Positions 6,936 through 15,156 are shown, counted from the stretch's first letter. The stretch is DNA of 23,635 bases from Planctomycetes bacterium GWF2_50_10 (GCA_001824635.1 MHYB01000063.1:10668-34302), one strand, 5' to 3'. Numbers and translations are program-made. The notes: generated by a model from the letters alone, not told the origin.

Positions 6936-8924
6936 TTAATTTTTATTTATACTAATATTTTCAACATGCTCAAGTTCCTCGCCATACCGCACGAGCCTTG
7001 CGCTGTTAAAGACCACGATAAGCGAACCGCCGAAATGGGCCATAGCCGCGAAAATTGGCGGAAGCCAGTTTACAGCCGCTGCTCCAACACCGATAACTAT
7101 GAACAAAATTCCAAAGCAAAGATTCTGCAGGATCACCGTCCTGGTTTTGCGGGAAAGCTTTATCAGGAAAGGCAGTCGCCTGAGATCGTTGCTCATAAGA
7201 GCTATCGATGCCGAATTGATCGCCACATCTGAACCAGCAGCTCCCATGGCGATACCGAGATCACCCGCCGCCAGTGCCGGGGCGTCGTTAATGCCGTCGC
7301 CGACAACTATTACGTTATGGCCTTCGGCCTTGATCTGCTCAACTATAGCAAGCTTGTCGTGGGGGAGGCAATGGGCTTTTACATCCGTGCAGCCCAGTTC
7401 CGCGGCAACACGGTGGGCAACTTCGTTGCGGTCGCCGGTGAGCATTGTGACGCGTTTGATTCCACTGTCGAGCAATTCGGTTACGGCTGCGCGGGCTTCG
7501 GGCCTGGTCTTATCCTGCATGCCTATCCAGCCTATGCAGACATCATCCTTGCCGACGTACAGGGTGCTAAAGCCCTGCTCTTCGTGCATGGCAGGGTCTG
7601 TTATATTGCCCATCATTATTTTGTTTTCTTTGAGGAACATTTCGCGTCCAACAGTTATCTGCGAACCGTTGACCAGCGCCCGAACTCCCCTGCCCGGAAC
7701 TTCCTGGAAGTTTTCGACAGGTGCAAGCGAGACGTTTGCTTCCTTGGCAAGATTGAGCAACGCCCTTGCCGCGGGGTGCTTACTCATCTGCTCAGCGGCG
7801 GCGCCTGCGGCGAGAAGTTCAGCGGCATCGACCCCGGCTGCGGGAGTGAGTTTTGTAACATACAATCTGCCCGTCGTCAGGGTGCCGGTCTTATCGAAGA
7901 CCACCGCCGTCATTCGTCCGGCTATTTCGAGGTTAGCCACATTCTTTATAAGTATGCCAAGTCTAGCGGCAGCCGAAAGTGCCGCAACCATCGCCGTTGG
8001 CGTGGCAAGTATTATTGCGCACGGGCAAGATACCACCAGTGCGGCAATTGCGCGGTTGATGTCGTTCGTAAAGAAGATGATCATGAAAGCGATCATCAGG
8101 ATCGTAGGCGTGTACCACTTTACATACCTGTCTATAATTCGCATTATCGGAATGCGAGTCTTTTCCGCTTCGATAATGAGCGACTGCACCTTGCCCAGTG
8201 TCGTATCACCGCCGGCCTTTGTGACTTGCACTTCAAGAACACCGTTGAGGTTAGTCGTGCCCGCAAAAACGCCCATGCCGGGCACCTTATCCACCGGCAG
8301 CGATTCGCCCGTGATGGATGCCTCGTTTACGCTGGATAGCCCCGCGACAACCTGTCCATCGGCGGCGATATTATCACCAGGCCGAACGCGAATAACATTG
8401 CCGGGGCGAAGAGAACTGACAAGCACTTCCTGCTCGGAGCCATCTTTGAGGAGTTGAGCTTTTGTCGGCGTAAGTTTGATCAGTGATTCGATAGAGGCCC
8501 TTGCACCAAGTGCGGTACGCGTTTCTACGAGTTCGCTGCATAACATGAAAAACGCCACTACGCCTGCGGTTTGGTACTGCTCGGTGGCGAAGGCGGCAAC
8601 TATGGCAAGAGCCACAAGTTCATCCATGTGCATTTCGCCGCGGAGAATGCTCTTAAGAGCATGAATTACTACCGGAAGTCCAAGCAGGATAGCTCCGGCC
8701 ATCGCAAGCAGTTGCGGCAGCTGACTTTCTTTGCCGTAAAACCATGGCGCTATCACGCTGTTTAGCAGCAGCATGCCGCCTGCCAGTGTTGCCAGCAGCG
8801 CCCAGCTTACCCGCGTTTCTTTTCCGTGCACATGGCTGTGTGCGGCCTCGTCGCCGGCATAATCAGAGATGCCTGTTTCTATTGCAAGCTCATTTTTTTT
8901 GATCTGTAAATGTGTATGGGCCAT
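6936..8924 (-). CDS. P1B-type heavy-metal-transporting ATPase with His-rich N-terminus
   Basis: A 662-residue metal-pumping P-type ATPase in the cytoplasmic membrane. Visible hallmarks are TGES (205-208), the membrane metal site C300-P301-C302, the phosphorylation motif DKTGT (Asp344), the SKHP loop (381-384) and GDGINDAP (542-549). There is no CxxC heavy-metal-associated domain; the N-terminus instead carries scattered His including HSHVH (29-33). The last membrane segment has HFGGS (630-634), closer to the HEGGT-type element of P1B-4 pumps than to the Asp-containing element of Zn/Cd P1B-2 pumps, while CPC fits P1B-1 or P1B-2. The metal is therefore uncertain: Zn, Cd, Co or Cu are all possible. 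Its gene starts 23 bases after an SPFH gene, with AAAGGCGAG as ribosome site, and is probably in the same operon as three SPFH proteins. Confidence 0.93.
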   Translation of the reverse strand: MAHTHLQIKKNELAIETGISDYAGDEAAHSHVHGKETRVSWALLATLAGGMLLLNSVIAPWFYGKESQLPQLLAMAGAILLGLPVVIHALKSILRGEMHMDELVALAIVAAFATEQYQTAGVVAFFMLCSELVETRTALGARASIESLIKLTPTKAQLLKDGSEQEVLVSSLRPGNVIRVRPGDNIAADGQVVAGLSSVNEASITGESLPVDKVPGMGVFAGTTNLNGVLEVQVTKAGGDTTLGKVQSLIIEAEKTRIPIMRIIDRYVKWYTPTILMIAFMIIFFTNDINRAIAALVVSCPCAIILATPTAMVAALSAAARLGILIKNVANLEIAGRMTAVVFDKTGTLTTGRLYVTKLTPAAGVDAAELLAAGAAAEQMSKHPAARALLNLAKEANVSLAPVENFQEVPGRGVRALVNGSQITVGREMFLKENKIMMGNITDPAMHEEQGFSTLYVGKDDVCIGWIGMQDKTRPEARAAVTELLDSGIKRVTMLTGDRNEVAHRVAAELGCTDVKAHCLPHDKLAIVEQIKAEGHNVIVVGDGINDAPALAAGDLGIAMGAAGSDVAINSASIALMSNDLRRLPFLIKLSRKTRTVILQNLCFGILFIVIGVGAAAVNWLPPIFAAMAHFGGSLIVVFNSARLVRYGEELEHVENISINKN

Positions 8925-8947
8925 ATTGCGATACTCGCCTTTAAAAC

Positions 8948-10228
8948 TTAATTACCAGTCTGGGTTTGGGCGGCCTTTGGCTTGGCCTTGGGATCCCGGT
9001 TTACCTGAATTCGGAGTTCCCTGTTCTTGCCGTTTGACGGTTCGACAACTATCTTTTCATCAGCGCCTTCAAGCACCGTCTCGACCGTATCCTGATATAT
9101 CTTCTGCAATACCAACGTGGGACGCTTTACATATTCGGGCAGAATCGCCTGGAGATACCTGGCACTTGCCTTTGCGTTTTCAACAACGCTTGTGCGATAA
9201 GCACCGGCATTTGCTATCTCTTGCTGAGCGGAACCGGCAAGCTGATCCCACAACAATTCCGTCTGCTGGGCATCGAGAGCGGGCTTTAGCAGTTCATCTA
9301 CTATCTGCTGTGCAACCGGGCCGCCGGCCTCGTTAAGAATATTCTCGGCGTACCCGCGCGACTGTGTAACTATCCGCTCGCTCTCCTGGCTTGCCTTGAT
9401 CGACGCGACAAATGCGTCATCGACCTGCCTGGGCCAGGTGCTTTGGGTAAGCTGAAATCCTTCGATCTTTATGCCGCTTGAGATCGAGTCAAGCTTGTCC
9501 TGAAGCCTGCTTTGCACTTTCTTGCTTATATCCGCGTTGCTTAGGATCGCCTCGTCGATACTGAAAGTTACCATCGTGGAAACGACCGCGTCGGATGTAA
9601 GGTTCTGCAGCAGCGGCGAAACGCTTTCATTGAGCACATCGCCATAGGTCTGGCCCCGCGGGGGCGTGCTGACCCAGACGTTCTTAAAGAACCGCTCGGC
9701 GTCCGCTATCTTATAAGTGAGGCGATACTTGGCGTGAATGATGTTGTAATCGGTATTACTCTGGCCGGTAGTGCCGTCATTGCGAGTGAGGCAGTAACCG
9801 TCGCGGATGGGATTAAGCGTAGGGCCTGCCATCCCTTTCTGGCCCATCTTCTCTTCATCCGTCTGGTAATACCAGAACGAATCGATGTTCATGGCCTGGA
9901 CTTTTCCGACGGGCATCTTGATAACCTGGTCAAAAGGCACCAAAGCCAGGTGCCAGCCGGGGCCAAGTATCCGCTGTTCGCCGACGCCGCGTATCTTGCC
10001 GAGCCTAAGCACAATGGCCTGCTCGTCGGCATTGACGGTGAAAAACGCCGAGGCGATGAATACCACCACCAGTACAGCGATTATTAGTTTAAGCAAATTA
10101 AAACTTACCCGCAGAGCATCAGCAAGAGACTTTGAACCCGGATCGAGTTCGCCGCTCTTTATCTCTGATGTATCGGGCTTGTGATGTACATGATGACAGG
10201 TACATGTTTTTTCATCATGCTCGTGCAT
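8948..10228 (-). CDS. SPFH/band-7 membrane protein, HflK-like, with Cys/His-rich N-terminus
   Basis: A 426-residue protein with a cytosolic tail, one membrane segment (about 43-64) and an SPFH domain that starts with DEQAIVLRLGKI and GPGWHLALVPFDQVIKMPVG. In E. coli HflK the domain lies outside the cytoplasm and, with HflC, forms a cage around the FtsH protease; the same topology is inferred here. The N-terminus is unusual: H2, H4, C9, C11, H12, H13, H15 and H16 make a likely metal-binding patch. The C-terminal tail is charged and Gln/Thr-rich. A strong GGAAGGT precedes the ATG at 10228. The HflC-like gene ends 36 bases upstream and the metal ATPase gene starts 23 bases downstream. No FtsH gene is in the window, so a role in organising the metal pump is as plausible as protease control. 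Confidence 0.85.
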   Translation of the reverse strand: MHEHDEKTCTCHHVHHKPDTSEIKSGELDPGSKSLADALRVSFNLLKLIIAVLVVVFIASAFFTVNADEQAIVLRLGKIRGVGEQRILGPGWHLALVPFDQVIKMPVGKVQAMNIDSFWYYQTDEEKMGQKGMAGPTLNPIRDGYCLTRNDGTTGQSNTDYNIIHAKYRLTYKIADAERFFKNVWVSTPPRGQTYGDVLNESVSPLLQNLTSDAVVSTMVTFSIDEAILSNADISKKVQSRLQDKLDSISSGIKIEGFQLTQSTWPRQVDDAFVASIKASQESERIVTQSRGYAENILNEAGGPVAQQIVDELLKPALDAQQTELLWDQLAGSAQQEIANAGAYRTSVVENAKASARYLQAILPEYVKRPTLVLQKIYQDTVETVLEGADEKIVVEPSNGKNRELRIQVNRDPKAKPKAAQTQTGN

Positions 10229-10264
10229 ATCGATTTACCTTCCGGTGCAAAATCCTGTTAATAA

Positions 10265-11176
10265 TTACTTGCTCGCCGCCGCCGCGCTGGCCGGTTCAAT
10301 TTTAGGCATTTCCTTGAGCAGCTTGAACGGCTCGGAATCGGCGCTGATGACGATGGTCGAACGATCCTTGAGTATCTTTTTGAGGGCTTCTGTCTGCCTC
10401 AGGAATATCGCAAGTGCGGGATCCTGTTCAAGATCCTTATAATACTGGGCAGCTTCGGCATCACCCTGTCCGCGTATGGCTTTTGCCCTGTTCTGGGCGG
10501 CGGCCATGAGCACGGTGCGTTTGGATTCGGCCTCGGTGCGTATTTTCATCGCCTCTGCATTGCCTGCTGCTATGATGGATTCGGTCTTGCGCCTGCGGTC
10601 TGCGCTCATGCGTTCAAACACATCCTGTGTGACCTTTTCGCTGACGCCAAGCTGCTTGATGCCGACATCAACTACTTCTATACCATAGTTGGCCTTAACC
10701 GCGTCGCCAAGCTGATCCTTGAGTTCCTTTTCAATGCTCGCGAATTTGATCTTGGTGGGATCGGAATTGACGAACTCACTGAAATAGTGCTGCCCGATGA
10801 TCGAATTGCGCTTGTCGCGAAGCTGGTTTGAAAGGTGCTCCTGCGCCCTGGCATCCGTACCGACAGCCTCAAAATATTTGAGCGGCTCAGCTATCTTCCA
10901 CACCACATAGGCCGTGACTACGATCGGCTCGCCGCCGCGTGTGGTAGTCTCTTCGATCACACCTTCATACACACGCAGGCGAGAATCGAACTTATACACG
11001 AACTGTATTGGCGCCGGCAGTTTGGGATACCAGCCCGGCTCTGTAATGGCCTTTGTGGCTTTTCCAAACGTTGTCACAAGCGCCGATTCCGTCTCGCGTA
11101 CCTGGAAAGATACCCAGAAGAGCATCAGCACCGTAACTATCACGGCAACTAGAACTATAACTGCGATGTTTTTCAT
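10265..11176 (-). CDS. hflC: SPFH/band-7 membrane protein, HflC-like
   Basis: A 303-residue protein close to the usual HflC length. One membrane segment lies near 4-24, followed by the SPFH start VRETESALVTTFGKA and a long charged helix. The segment ADRRRKTESIIAAGNAEA, then IRGQGDAEAAQYYKD and an LRQTEALKKIL stretch, is the classic HflC helix pattern. HflC partners HflK in a membrane ring around FtsH in known bacteria. Here the start ATG overlaps the stop of the preceding SPFH gene in an ATGA junction, which points to translational coupling and a fixed ratio of the two proteins. The C-terminus ends in an Ala/Ser-rich tail. The HflC label is by resemblance; membership in a divergent planctomycete subfamily is possible. 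Confidence 0.87.
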   Translation of the reverse strand: MKNIAVIVLVAVIVTVLMLFWVSFQVRETESALVTTFGKATKAITEPGWYPKLPAPIQFVYKFDSRLRVYEGVIEETTTRGGEPIVVTAYVVWKIAEPLKYFEAVGTDARAQEHLSNQLRDKRNSIIGQHYFSEFVNSDPTKIKFASIEKELKDQLGDAVKANYGIEVVDVGIKQLGVSEKVTQDVFERMSADRRRKTESIIAAGNAEAMKIRTEAESKRTVLMAAAQNRAKAIRGQGDAEAAQYYKDLEQDPALAIFLRQTEALKKILKDRSTIVISADSEPFKLLKEMPKIEPASAAAASK

Positions 11177-13197
11177 TTTTTGGGTTCCTCAAGACCACTT
11201 ATGTCATACAAACTGGGTGTAAGTTTTTCCTGCAGATCGATTATCAGCACCTCGCTGTCCTTCGAATCCGCGGCAACTATGTATTTTCGTATCGGCTCAA
11301 GAGCCTCTTCAAGCATCGAAAGCAGGTACTCATTCTTGAATATGCTATTCGATGCCCTGTAAGCCTGAAGCTGGCCGACAAATCTTTCACTATCTGCTTT
11401 TGCCAGTGCCGATTTCTCATAGGCATAGCTCTTGGCCTGGCTAAGGGTGGCGTAAATATCGCCCTGTGCGTTGCCAAACGCCTCATCCACCTTTTCCGGC
11501 GTCATGGCAGGATCTTTCTGCGCCTGGTACCTGCTGGACACCTGGTAAAGCTCATCCGCCTTTTCGACCGAGCCGGCAAGATTTGTAAGCAGCCTGTTGC
11601 GCTGCGCCATCGCTCCAAGTATCAGCGACTGTTTCTTCTGCACGGCGCCTATTACCTTTTCATAATCCTCAGCTACCTTTGGCGGCGGATGGAATCCCTG
11701 GAGACCAAGGAACACCACTTCGATGCCAAGTCCCATGTCGTCGGCATGTTTCTGGATACGCTGTTTTAGCTCATGTGCCGCCTGGCCGCGACCAGCGCCG
11801 AGCAGATCAACATTACCTTTTGTCGCACTGATTTCCGGATCTATTACGGCACTTGCTACGAATTGCACAACCTCGCGGTAGCAGATATCTTCCAGCAGCT
11901 GCTGCGAATCCTTGTGCTTATAAAGGAAGCTGTAAAGATCCTTAACCTTGTACTGCACGGGTATTGCCGCGCGAATTATGCTAACCGGCACAGCTCCTTC
12001 GTCAATTGAACTGGTCGTATAAGTAGCGGTAAGTAAATTGTATTCCTGTTCGAAATGCTCGACATCCCACAGCAACGGCTGCCGCTTGGTCACGCCATCT
12101 TTATCGGTTTCGGGTTTAAAGCCCACATTCACCTGCTGTACCCTGTACACCGGATAAACATAAGCGATATCGATCGGCCAGGGCATCTTCCAGTGCAGGC
12201 CCGACCCGATGACAGCCTTGTTCGCCATGGGCTTTCCGAACCGCTCGATGATACCCTGCTCCTGGGGTCCGATAACTACTATCGTACTGAGCAGGTACAC
12301 CACTACGGCGGAAAATAATATCAAAGGCACCACAGCCCTGCCAAGGAGTTGAAAAAACCATGTATTTGATACTTTGAAACCGAACTGGTAATCAAGTGCG
12401 CTTGCTGCGGTTGCGATAATTCCGCCCGGCTCGCTGATAAGACCCAGTATCCTGCTTTCAAATGCCGCCCTGCTGTACTGGCCGCGAAGCCTGGGGCGGT
12501 ATATATCCATAATAAAATTAAACAGAGTTTCAAACCCAAGCACCACCAGCAGCACCGGGACGACCCAGACCATCATCTTTATCATGATGACGCTCTTGAA
12601 CTGCACCAGCGCCAGCGCTATCGCGGCTGCCAGGCACAGAATCGCCGTTGCCAGCATGTAGCCGCCTCCCGAACGCAACGGCCGCCATTCAGGTTCGACC
12701 GACATGCCTATGGCGTAGCGGGCAAGAAGAAAACTTAAAAAAGCCATCGCCAGCATGAAACCCGCACCCACCAGCGGCTGTGAAACTGTGAATTCCGAGT
12801 AAACGGCGATGCCTTTATAAAGGTAAAGCCCAATGCCGATCTGATAGAGCGAAATGAACACCGCAAAGCCGGGCAGGAACCATTTTTCAAATAACGCAAG
12901 GCGTTTCTGGGATGTAGCCAGCATCTGGCCGTCGGGGGCGTTGAAGATCGTTGTTGTCTCGCCGAGCCTCGAAAGCTGGGCGATCTCAAGCTTTTCCTGG
13001 GCGGCCATGGATTGCAGTTTGAACTGCACCGTGAGTACCAGCCAGACCATCGCGCCGGCCAGTATCTGCCAGGCTATGGTTTTTACCGCGAAAGAGGTTG
13101 ACCAGTTACCCAGCAACAAAACAATAAGAAAGAACACCACGCTCAATATGCCAGCTGTCAGCGATGCCAGCTGTGCTCGATGCGACGATAACTTCAT
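11173..13197 (-). CDS. Multi-span membrane protein with C-terminal SPFH domain (HflK-related)
   Basis: A 674-residue fusion-like protein. About 300 residues at the N-terminus hold six membrane segments (near 10-30, 40-57, 107-127, 141-163, 180-199 and 207-228), and a seventh (280-307) leads directly into an HflK-type SPFH domain beginning VVIGPQEQGIIERFGKP and GSGLHWKMPWPIDIAYVYPV. A helical region follows to the C-terminus. Ordinary HflK is about 400 residues with one membrane span, so the extra multi-span block is unusual; its own function is not recognised. It is the first gene of the minus-strand run, starts at an ATG with a weak GGGAT site, and overlaps the HflC-like gene by 4 bases. It probably assembles with the two other SPFH proteins in one membrane complex. 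Confidence 0.85.
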   Translation of the reverse strand: MKLSSHRAQLASLTAGILSVVFFLIVLLLGNWSTSFAVKTIAWQILAGAMVWLVLTVQFKLQSMAAQEKLEIAQLSRLGETTTIFNAPDGQMLATSQKRLALFEKWFLPGFAVFISLYQIGIGLYLYKGIAVYSEFTVSQPLVGAGFMLAMAFLSFLLARYAIGMSVEPEWRPLRSGGGYMLATAILCLAAAIALALVQFKSVIMIKMMVWVVPVLLVVLGFETLFNFIMDIYRPRLRGQYSRAAFESRILGLISEPGGIIATAASALDYQFGFKVSNTWFFQLLGRAVVPLILFSAVVVYLLSTIVVIGPQEQGIIERFGKPMANKAVIGSGLHWKMPWPIDIAYVYPVYRVQQVNVGFKPETDKDGVTKRQPLLWDVEHFEQEYNLLTATYTTSSIDEGAVPVSIIRAAIPVQYKVKDLYSFLYKHKDSQQLLEDICYREVVQFVASAVIDPEISATKGNVDLLGAGRGQAAHELKQRIQKHADDMGLGIEVVFLGLQGFHPPPKVAEDYEKVIGAVQKKQSLILGAMAQRNRLLTNLAGSVEKADELYQVSSRYQAQKDPAMTPEKVDEAFGNAQGDIYATLSQAKSYAYEKSALAKADSERFVGQLQAYRASNSIFKNEYLLSMLEEALEPIRKYIVAADSKDSEVLIIDLQEKLTPSLYDISGLEEPKK

Positions 13198-13286
13198 CTT
13201 ATAAATCCCGTCAAATCACTAAGCCTATACTCGTTCCATCCGGTTCCCCCCGAAACATTAACTATTATTGTCCATTCACCTGCATT

Positions 13287-13298
13287 TTGTTCGAACAA
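13287..13298. promoter_or_regulatory. 12-bp perfect palindrome, candidate operator
   Basis: TTGTTCGAACAA is a perfect palindrome in the intergenic region between divergent genes. It covers the predicted start site of the minus-strand promoter and is about 40 bases from the plus-strand -35 box. A repressor bound here would mainly affect the SPFH/metal ATPase operon. The regulator family cannot be named. Confidence 0.4.
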
Positions 13299-13302
13299 TT
13301 CT

Positions 13303-13331
13303 ATACTAAATGAGGTAACAAAATATAACAA
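13303..13331 (-). promoter_or_regulatory. Candidate promoter of the SPFH/metal ATPase operon
   Basis: On the minus strand TTGTTA (13331-13326) is followed after 17 bases by TAGTAT (13308-13303). Each box matches the sigma70 consensus at four of six bases. The predicted start near 13296 leaves a leader of about 100 bases before the ATG at 13197. No better pair was seen in the 201-base gap. Confidence 0.4.
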
Positions 13332-13334
13332 CTC

Positions 13335-13363
13335 TTTACAAAAATTAAAGGTTGAAATATAAC
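13335..13363 (+). promoter_or_regulatory. Sigma70-like promoter of the permease/M14 peptidase pair
   Basis: TTTACA (13335-13340) and TATAAC (13358-13363) are separated by the ideal 17 bases; each box differs from the consensus at one position. The predicted start near 13370 gives a leader of about 30 bases with AAGGA ahead of the ATG at 13399. Confidence 0.6.
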
Positions 13364-13398
13364 AAAGCCTTATATTTTCTCAAGATAAGGATTATTTT

Positions 13399-14364
13399 AT
13401 GCCCGGCAAAATCATTGCCATCGCCAAAAACACGTTCCTCGAGATACTCAGGCAGCCCATTTACACCGTAATTATTGTCGCTGCCCTGCTGATGCTCATG
13501 CTGAGTCCTTCCATTACCATGTACACCATGAGCGACGACAACAAACTGCTGCGCGAGTTAGCCCTATCTACGCTGTTCTTGTCGGGATTGTTCATAGCTA
13601 TTTTTTCTGCTTCCGGAGCTATTACAGAGGAAATTGAGTCAAAAACCATCACCACCGTTCTTACAAAGCCCATCGCCCGCCCCACTTTTATTGTGGGTAA
13701 ATTTCTCGGCATTACCGCCGCCGTCGCCCTGGCGCATTATATCCTGACCATTGCCATGCTCTTTGCCGTTCGTCATGGGGTGCTGGAATCGGCTTCGGAT
13801 GAGCCGGATATGGTCGTAATTACCGCCGCCGCCATCGTGGTCGGGGCAACAATGCTTTTCACCTTCTTTGTAAATTATTTTTACGACTGGAATTTTCCCG
13901 CTACCGCCATAACTGTCGGCTCAATACTTGCGACTGCCGCTTTTGGCATGCTTTTCTTTATTAATAAGGAATGGCATTTCGACCCCGCCAACAACGGTTT
14001 TAAAATATTCGATGTTTATGCGTCGATCCTGCTTCTTCTGGCGGTTATCGTTATGATCTCACTTGCCGTGGCCTTCTCCACCCGCTTCAACATCGTAATC
14101 ACCCTCACAGCCTGCATTTGTGTCTTTATGCTTGGCTTAATCAGCGATTACATCTTCGGCCGCTTTGCCGCCCATAGCTACCTGGCAAACATTGCATGGA
14201 CGGTACTGCCCAACCTTCAAACATTCTGGATCTCGGATGCCATCTATGAAGGCTCAGCCATACCCTTGAAATACATAACTCTTGCCGCCGGCTACTGCGG
14301 CGCATATACTGCTGCCATACTTGCGGCTGCTATCGCGATTTTCCAGAGACGTCAGGTTGGTTAA
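13399..14364 (+). CDS. ABC-2 type transporter permease
   Basis: A 321-residue integral membrane protein with about six membrane segments (near 19-38, 55-76, 107-127, 143-162, 175-192, 212-232, and further spans to the C-terminus). The motif TVLTKPIARPTFIVGKFLG, after EEIESKTI, is the signature stretch of the NosY-like ABC-2 permease group and closely parallels that of the 455-residue permease at 4372-5739. It lacks that protein's large soluble domain. No ATPase gene is adjacent, so it must borrow one from elsewhere; the ATPase at 5743-6921 is a candidate but already has its own permease. AAGGA precedes the ATG at 13399. A lipoprotein peptidase gene follows after 6 bases and is probably cotranscribed, hinting at an envelope-related substrate. 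Confidence 0.85.
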   Translation: MPGKIIAIAKNTFLEILRQPIYTVIIVAALLMLMLSPSITMYTMSDDNKLLRELALSTLFLSGLFIAIFSASGAITEEIESKTITTVLTKPIARPTFIVGKFLGITAAVALAHYILTIAMLFAVRHGVLESASDEPDMVVITAAAIVVGATMLFTFFVNYFYDWNFPATAITVGSILATAAFGMLFFINKEWHFDPANNGFKIFDVYASILLLLAVIVMISLAVAFSTRFNIVITLTACICVFMLGLISDYIFGRFAAHSYLANIAWTVLPNLQTFWISDAIYEGSAIPLKYITLAAGYCGAYTAAILAAAIAIFQRRQVG

Positions 14365-14370
14365 GTAGTT

Positions 14371-15156
14371 ATGATCAAAAAAATCCGGTTTACCTATGCA
14401 GTCCCAGTTGCATGTTTCATCTTTTTTGCTGTTCTTCTGGGCAGTTGCTCAAAAACCTTCATAACAGTCGGCCCGGACATGTCACCCATATGGACCGACC
14501 GCGCCGATATAAAAACCGTCGGCTATTCCACCACGGGCCTTCCGATCCCAATGTACACCTTCGGAACTGGCTCAAAACGCATCCTCATCTTCGCTGCTAT
14601 ACACGGCAATGAATGGACGTCCTATTCCGTCGCTCGAAACCTCATTGAACTCCTGAACACCGACTGCGAGCTTTATTACGGCACAACCGTCGCCATTATA
14701 CCTACCGCAAATCCCGATGGACTTAAAAAGAACTGCCGCACCAATCCCGCAGGCGTAGATGTTAACAGAAATTTCCCCGCCTCAAACTGGCAGGAAACCG
14801 ACCGCACCGACAGCTACTCCGGCCCAGCCCCCGCTAGTGAATCGGAAACCAAGGCGATTATAAACGCCGTCGAAACATTTAAACCCGACGTGATTATTTC
14901 CCTCCATTCGATCTCCTCCCCCAAACACGGCAACAATTTCGACGGCCCGGCCCAGCACATCGCCCAGCTCCTCGCTTCAAAGAACGGCTACAACGTCCTG
15001 CCAAGCATGGGCTACCCCACCCCCGGCTCCTTCGGCACTTGGGCTGGCATAGACCGAAAGATCCCAACAATAACCCTCGAACTCCCCCGCCAGTCATCTC
15101 CCGAAGAGGCCTGGCAGCAAAACCGCGATGCCCTCCTGGCAGTCATCCAGCTCTAA
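14371..15156 (+). CDS. M14-family zinc carboxypeptidase-like lipoprotein (MpaA-like)
   Basis: A 261-residue secreted lipoprotein: a hydrophobic signal segment (about 9-23) ends in the lipobox LLGSC, with Cys26 as the lipidated residue. The M14 zinc ligands are visible as H78 and E81 in IHGNE and H179 in IISLHS. GVDVNRNFP (128-136) is the substrate-binding Asn-Arg motif, and E237 in ITLELP fits the catalytic Glu. Short single-domain M14 enzymes of this kind include MpaA, which cleaves the gamma-D-Glu-diaminopimelate bond of murein peptides, and relatives acting on acylated amino acids. Because the protein is exported, processing of cell-wall or environmental peptides is likely. The gene follows the permease by 6 bases. 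The precise substrate is inferred, not seen. Confidence 0.87.
   Translation: MIKKIRFTYAVPVACFIFFAVLLGSCSKTFITVGPDMSPIWTDRADIKTVGYSTTGLPIPMYTFGTGSKRILIFAAIHGNEWTSYSVARNLIELLNTDCELYYGTTVAIIPTANPDGLKKNCRTNPAGVDVNRNFPASNWQETDRTDSYSGPAPASESETKAIINAVETFKPDVIISLHSISSPKHGNNFDGPAQHIAQLLASKNGYNVLPSMGYPTPGSFGTWAGIDRKIPTITLELPRQSSPEEAWQQNRDALLAVIQL

Noticed and set aside
7099..8457. Plus-strand open frames of 452 and 340 codons opposite the metal ATPase
   Set aside because: The minus strand carries all P-type ATPase motifs across the same bases; the plus-strand translations are Ser/Ala-rich shadows without family resemblance.
13287..13298. Palindrome as a LexA (SOS) box
   Set aside because: The Gram-positive-type LexA box has GAAC on the left and GTTC on the right with four bases between; here the order is reversed and there is no spacer.
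13352..13376. TTGAAA and TATATT as the promoter of the plus-strand permease
   Set aside because: The spacing is only 13 bases; the TTTACA/TATAAC pair with 17 bases is much better.
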